From assembly GCF_002575655.3 (NCBI RefSeq), contig NC_053038.3, positions 140,198,885-140,262,884 on the forward strand: a stretch of 64,000 nucleotides of DNA. The letters run 5' to 3'. Positions 9,848 to 22,307 of the stretch are shown in pieces. The number at the start of each line of letters is the position of its first letter. The stretch's first letter is position 1. The position numbers and the translations under genes were made by a program. The notes beneath the pieces were generated by a model, which had not been told where the DNA came from, did no database searches, and saw only the letters and a list, made by a program, of their open reading frames with translations. The DNA comes from Aegilops tauschii subsp. strangulata. Its lineage: Eukaryota > Streptophyta > Magnoliopsida > Poales > Poaceae.

Positions 9848-11331
9848 TGATATGTCCATTTTGCATCATGCTTTTATATTGATATTTATTGCATTATGGG
9901 ATGTTATTACACATTATGTCACAATACTTATGCCTTTTCTCTCTTATTTTATAAGGTCTACATGAAGAGGGAGAATGCCGGCAGCTGGAATTCTGGACTA
10001 GAAAAGGATCAAATATTAGAGACCTATTCTGCACAACCCCAAAAGTCCTGAAACCTCATGGAGAATTATTTTGGAATATATAAAAAATATTGGGCAAAGA
10101 AAGCACCAGAGGGGGGCCTGGGCACGCTCCCTGCCTTGTGGTCCACCTGGCAGGCCCCCGATGCCCATCTTCTGCTATAAGGTGTGTTTTGATCTGAAAA
10201 ATAAATAAGAAGGAAGCTTTCGGGACAAAGCGCCGCCATCTCAAGGCGGAACCTCGGCAGAACCAATCTAGGGCTCCGGCGGAGCTGTTCTGCCGGGGAA
10301 ACTTCCCTCCCAAAGGGGGAAATCGAAGCCATCATCATCACCAACGATCCTCTCATCGAGAGGGGGTCAATCTCCATCAACATATTCACCAGCACCATCT
10401 CCTCTCAAACCCTAGTTCATCTCTTGGATCCGATCTTTGTCTCAAAACCTCAAATTGGTAACTGTGGGTTGCTAGTAGTGTTGATTACTCCTTCTAGTTG
10501 ATGCTAGTTGGTTTACTCGGTGGAAGATCAGATGTTCAGATCCTTAATGATAATTAATAATCCTCTGATTATGAAAATTAATATGCTTGGTGAGTAGTTA
10601 TGTTTGTTCCTGAGGACATGGGAGAAGTCTTGTTATAAGTAATCATGTGAATTTGATATTCGTTCGATATTTTGATGAGATGTATGTTGTCTTTCCTCTA
10701 GTGGTGTTATGTGAACGTCGACTACATGACACTTCACCATGATTTGGGCATAGGGGAAGACATTGGGAAGTAATAAGTAGATGATGGGTTGCTAGAGTGA
10801 CAGAAGCTTAAACCCTAGTTTATGCGTTTCTTCGTAAGGGGCTGATTTGGATCCATATGTTTCATGCTATGGTTAGATTTATCTTAATTATTCTTTCGTA
10901 GTTGCGGATGCTTGTGAGAGGGTTAATCATAAGTGGGAGGCTTGTCCAAGGAAGGGAAGCACCCAAGCACTGGTGCACCCACATATCAAATTATCAAAGT
11001 AATGAATGCGAATCATATGAGCATGATGAAAACTAACTTGACAACAATTCCCATGTGTCCTCGGGAGCGATTTGCTTTATATAAGACTTCGTCCAGGCTT
11101 GTCCTTTGCTACAAAAATGATTTGGCCATCTTGCTGCACCTTATTTACTTTTGTTACTTGTTACCCGTTACGAATTATCTTATCACACACCTATCTGTTA
11201 CCAATAATTTCAGTGCTTGGAGAGAATACCTTGCTGAAAACCGCTTGTGATTTCCTTCTGCTCCTCGTCGGGTTCGACACTTTTACTTATCGAAAGGACT
11301 ATGATAGATCCCCTATACTTGTGGGTCATCA
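9848..11331 (+). repeat. 3' LTR of Athila type A (+)
   Basis: 1484 bp, tgatatgtccattttgcatc ... cttgtgggtcatca. The PPT precedes it. The - strand counterpart is at 34905-35632 plus 43022-43471. No ORF. Confidence 0.85.
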
Positions 11332-11336
11332 TGCCG

Positions 11337-11757
11337 TGCGAACAGGCATGAGTTGACGGGACGCGTGCGAACAATCCGCCGTGCAGGCAGACCAGGAGGC
11401 GTGCGTCCAGGTGTGTTAATTGACGGGAGGCGTGCTCGATGCATAGTGTCATCGGGAGGCGTGCGAGTAGCTGTGTGAAATGACGGCATGCATGCCAGCA
11501 GTCTGGTGCATAGGCTCAGCGGGAGGCGAGCCAGCGGTTTGACCGCCGCCCGCCTCTTCCCCACTACTCCATATTAATGGCGCGCCCAAGTGGCTGCACT
11601 CCCCACCCTCGCCACACACACAATCCTCTCTCTCCGCCTGCATCCTCGACGCCGCTCTAAGTCCTCAAAGCCGTCCGTGTATGAGGATGCCGCCAAAGAG
11701 CCCCATCAGAGGGAGTGATGACGCGGGGCTGCTGAAGCACTGGAGCACGGTGTGAAG
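11337..11757 (+). promoter_or_regulatory. Upstream region of the zf-XS gene, with irregular GGAGGCGTGC repeats
   Basis: Low-copy in appearance. Variants of ggaggcgtgc recur at about 11360, 11395, 11426, 11454 and 11521 with loosely spaced gacgg motifs. A TATA-like catattaat is at about 11570, followed by a C/T-rich leader. A 24-codon upstream ORF (11681-11755) ends two bases before the main ATG at 11758. The region is bordered on the left by the end of a retrotransposon LTR at 11331. Confidence 0.35.
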
Positions 11758-11907
11758 ATGGATACAGAGGTTGCCGTCGCCACCGACGAGGTATCGCTGC
11801 ACCATAACATCGTCGACGGCATCGTGCTTCCACAGCCGGAGCCAGAGGTCCACACCGACTCGGGTGACGACTCCAGTGAAGACTCGGGCGACGACGACGG
11901 AGAACCG
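11758..11907 (+). pseudogene. zf-XS gene, exon 1
   Basis: 50 codons from the ATG at 11758 (MDTEVAVATDEVSLHHN) to an acidic stretch (DSGDDSSEDSGDDDGEP), then the donor gttagt at 11908. The intron runs to the acceptor tactatatgtatag at 32450; donor and acceptor are both phase 0 and the frame continues into exon 2. In the intron, only 27 bp after the donor, lies a 20-kb nest of retrotransposons. The protein is predicted to be an acidic leader before a zf-XS finger, the finger found next to the XS domain of SGS3 and IDN2/FDM proteins that act in RNA silencing. Confidence 0.5.
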
Positions 11908-11939
11908 GTTAGTCATCTATACCCATTTATGTATCAATT

Positions 11940-13547
11940 TGAAACGTCTCCAACGTATCTATAATTTATGAAGTATTAATGCTATTATATTATCTGTTTT
12001 GGATGTTTATGGGCTTTATTAAACACTTTTATATTATTTTTGGGACTAACCTATTAACCCACAGCCCAGTGCCGGTTACTGTTTTTCCCCTTGTTTCAGT
12101 GTTTCAAAGAAAAGGAATATCAAACGGAGTCCAAACGGAATGAAACCTTCGGGAGAGTTATTTTTGGAAAGAAAGCAATCCAGGAGACTTGGAGTACACG
12201 TCAGGGAATCAACGAGGAGAGCACGAGGCAGGGGAGCGCGCCTACCCCCCCAGGCGCGCCCTCCACCCTCGTGGGCCCCTCGTGGCTCCCTGACCGACTT
12301 CTTTCGCCTATATATATCCATATACCCTAAAACCATCGGGGAGCAGAATAGATCGGGAGTTCCGCCGCCGCAAGCCTCTGTAGCCACCGAAAACCAATCT
12401 AGACCCGTTCCAGCACCTTGCCAGAGGAGGGGATCCCTCTCCGGTGGCCATCTTCTTCATCCCGGCGCTCTCCATGACGGGGAGGGAGTAGTTCACCCTC
12501 GGGGCTGAGGGTATGTACCAGTAGCTATGTGCTTGATCTCTCTCTCTCTCTCTCTCGTGTTCTTGAGGTGGTACGATCTTGATGTATCGTGAGCTTTGCT
12601 ATTATAGTTGGATCTTATGATGTTTCTGCCCCTCTACTCTCTTGTAATGGATTGAGTTTTCCCTTTGAAGTGATCTTATCGGATTGAGTCTTTAAGGATT
12701 TGAGAACACTTTATGTATGTCTTGCATGTGCTTATCTGTGGTGACAATGGGATATTCACGTGATCTACTTGATGTATGTTTTGGTGATCAACTTGCGGGT
12801 TCCGTAACATTGTGAACTTATGCATAGAGGTTGGCACACGTTTTCGTCTTGATTCTCCGGTAGAAACTTTGGGGCACTCTTTGAAGTTCTTTGTGTTGGG
12901 TGAATAGATGAATATGAGATTGTGTGATGCATATCGTATTATCATACCCACGGATACTTGAGGTAACATTGGAGTATCTAGGTGACATTAGGGTTTTGGT
13001 TGATTTGTGTCTTAAGGTGTTATTCTAGTACGAACTCTTGAATATATTGATCAGAAAGAATAACTTTGAGGTGGTTTGGTACTCTACCATAATCTCTTCA
13101 TTTGTTCTCCGCTATTAGTGAATTTGGAGTGACTCTTTGTTGCATGTTGAGGGATAGTTATATGATCCAATTATGTTATTATTGTTGAGAGAACTTGCAC
13201 TAGTGAAAGTATGAACCCTAGTTCTTGTTTCCTAGCATTGCAATACCGTTTGTGCTCACTTTTATCATTAGTTACCTTGCTGTTTTTATATTTTTAGATT
13301 ACCAAAACTCATATCTATCATCCATATTGCACTTGTATCACCATCTCTTCGCCGAACTAGTGCACCTATACAATTTACCATTGTATTGGGTGTGTTGGGG
13401 ACACAAGAGACTCTTTGTTATTTGGTTGTAGGGTTGTTAGAGAGACCATCTTCAACCTACGCCTCCCACGGATTAATAAACCTTAGGTCATCCACTTGAG
13501 GACAATTTTCTACTGCCTACAAACCTCTGCACTTGGAGGCCCAACAA
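11940..13547 (+). repeat. Sabrina-type solo LTR, left part
   Basis: Starts tgaaacgtctccaacgtatc and continues at 31958-31991 after an 18.4-kb insertion, ending agacatca. The 5-bp target duplication caatt is at 11935-11939 and 31992-31996, so this is one insertion reduced to a single LTR of 1642 bp. It holds the leader TATA run cctatatatatccatat (about 12307-12323) and a CT microsatellite at about 12537-12556. It lies in the intron of the zf-XS gene. The Sabrina name is from recall. Confidence 0.85.
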
Positions 13548-14760
13548 TGTCGGGTGGTAGGTGCGACCTATGCCAATGGGTGGCTTATCATTGTGGGAGC
13601 CAGTAAGACATCGCCGGTGCCTGGAAACGAGATAAGGCGAAGACATGCACGCCGGCGAATCTTACCCAGGTCCTGCTCTGCGGGGTCTCCGCATGATCAC
13701 TAGATCAACACAAGTAGCTACAAGTGCTCCTTGAGCTGTTTGGCTAGAGGAGGAAGAAAGGCAAGGCTAGCTCTCCTCTTCCCTCTACGTGGTGGCTAAA
13801 ACTATCTTCGAGATCCACCCTTTGCATGGGTGCCCTAGGGGTTTATATAGGCCTACCCCCCAGGGATACAATGGTAATCCGACTGGGTGCGGGTCCCAGC
13901 CGTCAGTGTTTGTGCTCGCCAGCTTCTCCGCCGGCCGTTGGGGCCCGCCGACAGGTGGGTCCCGCCGGCTGCCGGCCTCTTGGTCGACAGGCTGGCCCCA
14001 CCACCTGGGGGCCTTGTCGGCGGCTGGTTAGTATCGCCTCGCCCCTGATGACGAGGGCTTTGTCGAGGTAAGCGTGGCTACAGTGCCGCCGCCGCGCGGG
14101 CTCTCAATGTAGCCTCACCTCGTCTTGTCTCCTTAATGATGCACATACTTCGAGGGAGGGAGGTAGCCGGCTACGCCTCAGGCGGACTAGGGGAGGCCTG
14201 GCCGCCTTCGAGCGTCTCTCTCTGGCTGAAGGGGCCCGCCGCCCGCGGGACGTACTGGCGTCTGTCGTGGGTGACGTCACGGTCAACATGGCAACAGTGT
14301 CGCGCCGCACGGGGGATGGCTGACCCGTACGGCGCACTGTGGCCATGCATGCTCCGGGATTCGGGGGTGGCAGGCTGTACTGTGGCCACGCCCCGTCTCA
14401 TCACCGTTATGTGGGTGCAGCCCTGGGTGGGTGCAGTCTTGGCCGGCTTCCGGGAGTCGGTCTTCTTGTGGCCGGCTTCTGGGAGTCGGCCTTCTTGTGG
14501 CCGGCTTCTAGGAGTTGGTCTTCTCGTGGCCAGCTTCTGGGAGTCGGTCTTCTCATGCCGGCTTCTAGGAGTCGGCCACCTTATGGTTATCTTCGGGGAG
14601 GTTCTCGAGGTCGGGTCGCCTTCCGGTAGTCGGCCTGTGAGGTAGCCGACCAGGGGAAGGCGGCCCTGTGTTTTGGATACTTGAAGGCCCAATCGGCCTG
14701 ATAATTTTTCAGAGAGCCAGGGGGAGTCGGTTAGGCTACCCGTGGCCATTTACTCCGACA
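13548..14760 (-). repeat. 3' LTR of the Tat element
   Basis: 1213 bp. On the + strand it runs from tgtcgggtgg to tactccgaca. TATA box tatataaac on the - strand at about 13842. A 29-bp minisatellite (unit ggccggcttctgggagtcgg plus nine more bases) runs from 14441 to 14577, nearly five units. It lacks about 32 bp that the right LTR has after cttacccagg. Confidence 0.9.
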
Positions 14761-15209
14761 GTAGTCCCCGAAGCTGGTTGGGCTTCGAGGCTGAGAAGAG
14801 GACGAGAAGTTCGGTCAGCTTCTTATCTTGAAGAGCCAGCAGCTAGGAGCCGGCTTCGGTTGGGTACGCCGTCTTGGCGAGATTTTGAATTCTGAAGGCG
14901 GGAGTCGGTTGGTGCGCACGCCGGGTCACGGGCCGGCCGCTCGCCGCCCGCGTACCACGTGGCACCCTCCGGCTGAAAAAAGCCTGCCAACCCACGCGCG
15001 CGACGGGACGTCGCCGCAGGCCGGGGGCCCATCACTCCCACGCCTAGGCCCAGGCGCGGATTCTCTGTGGCCCAAAGCGGGACGCTCGCCTTCCGACGGC
15101 AGTTTCTGCACGTCGTTAGGGCACAATAATCGCGGGACGTGGGGGAGTGGGCGCGGTTAATCCCACGTTCCCTTCCACGCCTCTCCTCCTCGGCTTCGCC
15201 GCACGAGGC

Positions 15210-15217
15210 TATAAGTA
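15210..15217 (+). promoter_or_regulatory. TATA-like box of the antisense gene
   Basis: tataagta followed by a G-rich run, 189 bp before the ATG at 15406. The same box and flank are found in the left Tat element (758-751, - strand). It lies about 450 bp from the 3' LTR, so the antisense gene has its own promoter-like region. The rest of 14761-15209 is GC-rich leader with no other supported feature. Confidence 0.5.
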
Positions 15218-15405
15218 GGGGGAGGGGGAGCGGCAGACGCTCGCACGCTTACCCTCGCTCCTCCATCTTCTTCTTCCTTCTCTCCATCGCAGCAGCCCTT
15301 CGCCGCCGCACCATCCCTCTAATCTTCGCACTACCCCGCAGCTTCGCCGCCGCGGGGCCGTGTTTTTGCCGTCGCCGCGCCCTTTCTCATCAGCTTCTTG
15401 CCATC

Positions 15406-16174
15406 ATGCAGTACGGCGGAGACTGGGACGGCTCCAACGTCCACGCGGACCACATCGACTTCCTCCGCAAGACGCGGCGGTTGCCCGGCGAGGACCAGGT
15501 GCGGGTCCGTCTCGCGCCGAAGAAGGAGATCACGCCGGAGCCGGAGGAAGGCGAGCGGGTAATCTTCCGCTCGCATTTCCTGCGCGACCTTGGCCTGCCC
15601 GCTAGCGCCTTCTTCCGTTCCTTTCTTGAATTCTATCAGCTCCAGCCGCACCACCTCACACCCAACACGGTGGTGCTGCTGTCCGCCTTCGTCACTCTGT
15701 GCGAGGGCTTTCTTGGCGTTCTTCCCACCCTCGAGCTCTGGGGGGAATTCTTCCAATTCAAGCTCGGCACCCACATGCAGGGCGTGCCGGCTCAGAGCGG
15801 CACCTTCATCGCGATGCAGAGGCCGGCAGCCGACAACCCCTTCCCTGTCATCATGCTGATCCAGTCGGTGAAGCGCTGGCAGAAATCGTACTTCTACGTG
15901 AAGAATGTCGCCCCGCAAGGCGACTACGTCAACTTGCCGGCTTACGTAGCCGGCCCGCCGGCTGGGAGGCGGCCCCGGTGGTCCTATCGGGCCAGGACGC
16001 TGTCGCCGGCTGGAGCCGCCGCTATCGCCCGACTCCGGGTAATGATCCAGTCGGAGGGCCTGACTGGGTCCGACCTGCTGGCCGCCTTCGTGGTGCGCCG
16101 GGTGCTCCCGCTTCAAAGCCGCCGTCATTTGATCAGTCAAATGAGCTGCCAACTCGATCTGAGTCGGATGTGCA
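15406..16174 (+). pseudogene. Antisense gene of the Tat element, exon 1 (first part)
   Basis: ATG at 15406 (MQYGGDWDGSNVHADHIDF). Residues about 40-125 are the Transposase_28-type block: RSHFLRDLGLPASAFF, LQPHHLTPNTVVLLSAF, CEGFLGVLPTLELWGEFF. A conserved segment around SVKRWQKSYFYVKN follows. The chromovirus cuts the exon at 16174/16175 and the frame resumes exactly at 25100 once one copy of the gtgca duplication is discounted. Exon 1 then ends at 25218. Function unknown; it is an accessory protein of Tat elements, not a DDE transposase. Confidence 0.75.
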
Positions 16175-16445
16175 TGTAACGCCCACGATGCGGCTATATC
16201 TCCCACGTGTCGAGGCACGACTTAGAGGCATAACTGCATAGTGGTTTTGTCGCAAGAAGGGTCATCTTCACACAATCCCATGTAATGAACAAGAATGGGA
16301 TAAAGAGTTGGCTTACAATCGCCACTTCACACAATACATAAATATAATTCATACATCATCCAAAATACACACATATAGACCGACTACAGTTAAAATCCAG
16401 ATAAAAATAAGATAACCCCAAATGCTAGATCCCCGATCGTCCCAA
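16175..16445 (+). repeat. Inverted repeat, left arm (LTR terminus)
   Basis: 271 bp, pairing with 24824-25094 on the other strand with about six mismatches counted by eye (near 98% identity). Homology stops at cccaa: ctgggctcc follows on this side and atggaagtg on the other. Confidence 0.85.
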
Positions 16446-19400
16446 CTGGGCTCCACTACTGATCATCAGGAAAAGACACATAGTAACGACCACGTTCCTC
16501 GTCGAACTCCCACTTGAGATCGACCCCATCATCTGCACTAGCATCGTCGGCACCTGCAACTGTTTTGGTAGAATCTGTGAGTCACGAGGACTCAGCAATC
16601 TCACACCCGCGAGATCAAAACTATTTAAGCTTATAGGGAAGGATGGTGTAAAGAGGTGGAGCTGCAGCGGCAATAAGCATATATGGTGGCTAACATACGC
16701 AAGAGAGAGCGAGAAGAGAAGCAACGGAACGGTCGTCATCTAGCAATGACCAAGAAGTGATCCTGAACTCCTACTTGCGTCATTCATAACTCAAACCGTG
16801 TTCACTTCCCGGCTACACACACGGTTGATGTATTTTAACTGGGTCAAGTGACAAGTTCTCTACAACCGGACATTAACAAATTCCCATCTGCCTCATAACC
16901 GCGGGCACGGCTTTCGAAAGATAATACCCTGCAGGGGTGTCCCAACTTAGCCCATCATAAGCTCTCACGGTCAACGAAGGATAAACCTTCTCCCGGAAAG
17001 ACCCGATCAGTCTCGGAATCCCGGTTTACAAGACATTTTGACAATGGTAAAACAAGACCAGCAAAGCCCCCGAATGTGCCGACAAATCCTGATAGGAGCT
17101 GCACATATCTCGTTCTCAGGGCACACCGGATAAGTCAAACTACGAGTAAAACCAGACCTCGAGTTTCCCCGAGGTGGCCCCGCGGGCTGCTCGGTTTGGA
17201 CCAACACTCGAAGGAGCACTGGCCCGGGGGGGTTAAAATAAAGATGACCCTCGGGCTCGCGAAAACCCGGGGGAAAAGGCTTAGGCGGCAAATGGTAAAA
17301 CCAAAGTTGGGCCTTGCTGGAGGAGTTTTATTCAAGGCGAACTGTCAAGGGGGTCCCATAAATCACCCAACCGCGTAAGGAACGCAAACTCAAGGAACAT
17401 AATCCCGGTATGACGGAAACTAGGGCGGCAAGAGTGGAACAAAACACCAGGCATAAGGCCGAGCCTTCCACCCTTTACCAAATATATATGTAGATACATT
17501 AATTAAATAAGAGATATTGTGATATCCCAACATATCCATGTTCCAACATGGAACAAACTTCAACTTCACCTGCAACTAGCAACGCTATAAGAAGGGCTGA
17601 GCAAAAGCGGTAACTTAGCCAAACAACGGTTTGCTAGGAAAGGATGGTTAGGGGCTGACATGGAAAAATGGGAGACATGATATAGCAAATGATAGGTAGC
17701 GTAGCATGGCAATAGAGCGAACAACTAGCAAAGCAAAGATAGAAGTGATTTCGAGGGGTGGTCATTTTGCCTGCAAGGTTCTCAGAGTTGTCGAAAGCTT
17801 GATCCTCGTAAGCGTACTCAACAGGTTCCTCGTTCACAAACTCGTCTCCCGGCTCTTCCCAAGACAAGAACACAAACAAACGGAACCACAATCAATCACG
17901 AGAAATGCACAAGCAACATGATGCAAAACATGTATGATATGCGATGCATATGCGTGCTCCGGAAGGAAAATGATGAACATGGCAGTAACTTGGCAAACAA
18001 AGCATGCCACTGGAAAGATGAGATGATTTCGGTCGAAATCGATATAAAGATCATCGGAAACGGATGCACGGTTTGCAAATGGCAAGCAAAACAAGAATGA
18101 CACGAATCTATGATTAATAGCATGATTGCACTTAAAATGCAACAAGTAACAATGCTACAGCACCCCAACATAGCAACAAAGCATATAACAGTAATCTACA
18201 GGAGATGCTTGACAAAAGATGAACACTGAGCTACGGCTAGTTCACAACATAACAAGCTCAAACAAGCATGGCAAAAGTGCAAAAGATAACAGGTTCTCAG
18301 ACTTAGTAATGTAGAAAATGGCAGAAAACAGCATCAGGTACCAATGTTCAGAGCACGAAATCAACATGCTACAGGAACCTAACATGGAAAAACAAGGAAT
18401 GAAAGTATTCTACTAAATTCATATGACAAAAGTCCCTTACCGACCATAAGCCAAAAAGGACCCGAAGATATGATGGCAACCTTGTAAACATAGAAAGTTT
18501 GTTAACAGGTTTCAGACTTAGCAGAAAACAGAGCAGGGCAGAAACAATAATATGAAGGCACCTTGGTGAGCTTGATGCACTCACCACAGAGCAATTCATG
18601 ACAAATCTAGCATACCTACAGCAAGATGGCATGTTTATGAAGCTATCCATGGCAATAACAAAAGCATAGCATGTATGGATCAACTACAACAAGCTTGGCA
18701 AAAATGAATATCATGTTAAGAATCTACTAGAAATATTTTATAGCAAAAGTAGAGCAAGATTGTGTCATGCTATGGCACTCCATAATTACAAAAAAGGCCA
18801 GGAATATATCAATTACAACTATAGCTACAAAACATCCTTACTGAACATCTCCAAAATATGCATGGATCTCTCTGTAGCATCAAGTTTACATGGCAACAAA
18901 ATAACAGCAGACGAGGACTTAGAGAAATCACCAAGTCCCTGAAATCAGAAACATTACGGGGCCTAGTTTGCATGCTTGTGCTAGTCACCATAGAGATCAC
19001 AAAAATACATGGCATACACCCTTGGAAAGATGGCATGGCATACAACAAAACACATGTAGAGCTCATGCCCATAAGATGCACAGATTAAATGATACAAAAA
19101 TGCCAAATCTCCAAGTTCTGATAAGAACCAGAAGATAACAGCAACTAGCCCTCTTGCAACAGATATTTGGCCATCAATATGACCTCTAATAAGCATGGTG
19201 CAATTGAACAAAATGTAGAGCATCATGAGACAAACAATTTGACATATTACACGCGCGAAACGGAGCTATATGCAGAGAGTTATGCACTGATGAACAGGGG
19301 TATATGCTGTAAAATTCTCAGGACTTGGAAGTTTTTTTAGGGTTCGAAAAAGTCAACCGTAGGCTGGCGGCCCGATCGGATCTGGCCGGGGCAGGCGGCC

Positions 19401-20207
19401 TCGAGCCTGCCGGTGGCCGGAGGAGAGGACCGCCGAGGGGGAGGGCGGCGGCCGGAGGGGCGACGTGGGCGTGGCGGCAGCGGTCGGGCCGGGAGGGCCC
19501 GCGACGGGCCTGCGGGCCGGCGCGGGGGAGATGGCGGCGGCGACACATGGCGGCTCTGGATTGGACGGTAGGCGGCGGTGGATGCGTCCGGCTCCGCCCG
19601 GACGTGTCCGGCGGCGGAGAGGGAGCGGGTCTAGGGTTTGATCTGCGGGAATTTTCGGGGGTCTCACATATAAATAGGTAGAGGGAGCTAGCAGGCTCCA
19701 AATGAGGTGCGTTTTTCGCCCACACGATCGTGATCGAACGACCTAGAGCATGGAAGAGAGTTTGGTGGGTTTTGGGCTGGTTTTAGGGGTTTTTTGCTGC
19801 ACACACAAATGGCCTTTGCGGATGCCCGGTTAACCGTTGGAGTACGAAACGACCTTCAAATGGAACAAAACTTGACCGGTGGTCTCCGGGTGGTATACTA
19901 GCCACTTGACAAGCCTCGGTCCATTCCGAGAAAGTTTCACACCCTCTCACGAAAGAAAACAAAAGGGGTGCACCGGAGGAGATAGGAGCGCCGGATTGCA
20001 AAATGGACAACGGGGAAAATGCTCGGATGCATGAGACGAACACGTATGCAAATGCAATGCACATGATGACATGATATGAAATGCATGACAAAACAAAATA
20101 CAAAACAAAAAACAAAAACCCGACCACGGAGGGAATATCATAACACATAGCCGAAAATGGCAAGAGTCGGAGTTACAAATATGGAAAGTTACATCCGGGG
20201 TGTTACA
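16175..20207 (-). repeat. 3' LTR of the chromovirus, about 4.0 kb
   Basis: On the + strand it runs tgtaacgcccacgatgcggc ... catccggggtgttaca. The ends are short inverted repeats of each other. A PPT-like purine run (ctctcgtagtggtggagtgt on the - strand, 20226-20208) precedes it in the sense direction. It contains a GC-rich block at 19330-19680 and no credible ORF. Confidence 0.8.
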
Positions 20208-20294
20208 ACACTCCACCACTACGAGAGGATCTCGTCCCGAGATCTAGGACTGAAAGAACTCCGGATATTCGGAACGGAGATGGTCCTCGCATTC

Positions 20295-22247
20295 CTAGGT
20301 GGCTTCCCGGTCGGAATGGTGCGACCACTTCACTTTCAGGAATTTGATTGACTTGTTGCGAGTCTTGTGCTCAGTTTCTTCAAGAATAGCAACGGGGTGC
20401 TCATGATAAGACAAATCTTCTTGGAGGTCAATCTCTTCGAAGTTGATAGTGCGCTTAGGCGCCTTGAAGCACTTGCGGAGCTGTGACACGTGGAACACAT
20501 CGTGCACGTCCGCGAAGTTGGAAGGAAGCTCAAGTTGATAGGCGAGGTCGCCTCTTTTGCCAATGATCTTGAAAGGACCCACGTATCTAGGGGCAAGCTT
20601 CCCTTTGATACCGAAGCGACGAGTGCCTTTCATTGGAGAGACGCGGAGGTAGACATGGTCTCCAATCTCGAAAGCCAAATCACGGTGCTTACTATCATAG
20701 TAACTCTTCTGGTGCGATTGCGTGGCTTTGAGATTATCATGGATGACTTTACACATTTCTTCAGCTTCAGTGATTAAGTCATTGCCAAGAAGTTGGCGTT
20801 CACCAGTCTCTGACCAATTGAGAGGAGTACGGCACTTTCTTCCATAGAGAATCTCGAATGGGGCCTTGCCCGAACTCGCTTGGAAGCTGTTGTTGTAGGA
20901 GAAATCAGCATATGGAAGACAATCTTCCCATTTCATGCCAAAGGAAATGACACAAGCCCTGAGCATATCTTCAAGAATTTGATTGACTCGCTCGACTTGG
21001 CCACTAGTTTGAGGATGGAAAGCTGTGCTGAAGCGAATGTTTGTGCCCATGGCCTTCTGGAAGGAGTCCCAGAACTTAGAGGTGAAGATGCTTCCACGAT
21101 CTGAAGAAATCAATTGTGGAATGCCGTGCAAGGAGACAATTCTGGAGGTGTATAGCTCTGCCAACTGAGCTGCTGTGATGGATTCTTTGATTGGAAGGAA
21201 ATGAGCCACTTTAGAAAGCTTGTCAATGACAACGAAGATAGCATCATTTCCACGCTTGGACATTGGAAATCCAGTCACGAAGTCCATTTCGATATGATCA
21301 AACTTCCATTCTGGGATAACAAGAGGTTGGAGGAGACCAGCTGGTCGTTGGTGTTCTGCTTTCACTCTTCGACAGACATCACATTCATTCACGAATTGAG
21401 CGATTTCTCGCTTCATTCGAGTCCACCAATACGACTGCTTGAGGTCATGGTACATCTTCGTACTTCCAGGATGAATGGAAAGAAGAGAATTGTGCGCCTC
21501 GTTCATTATGACTTTCCTTAGATCACCTTTAGGAACCACAATTCGGTCCTCGAAGAATAAAGTGTCTCTGTCATCAATGCGATAGCACTTGTATTTGGAA
21601 AGACCCTTGTCGATACCACGTTTCACCTTCTTCACCATGGCATCCAGGAGTTGTGCCTCACGAATTTGATCTTCCAAAGTAGGAGAGACTATGAGGTTGG
21701 CAAGAAAGCCTTGAGGAACAACTTGGAGATTCAACTTGCGGAAAGCTTCACAAAGGTCCAGTTGGAATGGCTTGAGAATTAGGCTGTTGCAATAAGCCTT
21801 CCTGCTTAAAGCATCTGCAATGACATTTGCTTTGCCTGGAGTATATTCAATACTCAGATTGTACTCTTGAATCATTTCGACCCATCGAGTCTGCCTGAGG
21901 TTGAGGTTGGGCTGAGTGAAGATATACTTGAGACTCTTGTGATCGGTGAAAATGTCCACTTGTCTTCCCAACAAGAGATGTCTTCACGTTATTAATGCAT
22001 GGACAACTGCCGCCAACTCAAGATCGTGAGTGGGGTAGTTCTTCTCGTTGGGCTTCAACTGACGAGAGGTATAGGCCACAACTTTCTTCTCTTGCATTAA
22101 CACAGCACCGAGACCTTGGAGAGAAGCATCACAGAAAACTTCAAATGGCTTGGATTCATCAGGAGGAGTCAAGACAGGAGCGGTGACGAGTTTCTCTTTG
22201 AGAGTGTTGAAAGCAACGTCACACTCAGGAGACCAGACATACTTCAC
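20295..22247 (-). pseudogene. Chromovirus RNase H, integrase and chromodomain
   Basis: RNase [26 protein letters not shown], then a TGA at 21986-21984 where W is expected, then IFTDHKSLKY. Integrase: HPGSTKMYHDL...CDVCRR zinc finger, D in MDFVTGFP, D in SSDRGSIF, E in SGQVERVNQ; all three catalytic acids are kept. The C-terminus has the GPFKII motif and a chromodomain start (KFLKVKWSHHSDREAT), which is cut by TAG 20297-20295 where W is expected. From 21983 to 20298 the chain is open for 559 residues. Confidence 0.8.
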
Positions 22248-22307
22248 ATGCTTCTGGAGGAGGTTGGAAAGAGGCTTTGCAATCTTAGAGAAATTCTCAA
22301 CGAATCT

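Larger units (their letters stand above)
5049..11331 (+). mobile_element. Athila-lineage Ty3/gypsy element 'type A', + strand, 5' part cut off
   Basis: Order: end of RT, RNase H, integrase (5052-7499), an internal TATA and small post-pol ORFs (7785-8292), a long non-coding segment (8293-9847), PPT (9834-9847) and the 3' LTR (9848-11331). A CACTA transposon interrupts it inside the RT codons at 5049. The right target duplication would be tgccg (11332-11336). The same family lies on the - strand at 34905-64000, with matching pol and LTR. It is Athila-like by the RT motif CPFGTFAYR...LCNAPATF and by the extra region after integrase. Confidence 0.8.

Noticed and set aside
12303..12323. TATA run in Sabrina LTRs as a host promoter
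   Set aside because: It is the LTR's own promoter region, present in every copy.
19318..19725. Two overlapping open frames of over 100 codons in the GC-rich part of the chromovirus LTR
   Set aside because: Composition is low-complexity (Arg, Pro, Gly, Ala), no domain is seen, and the block lies within an LTR.
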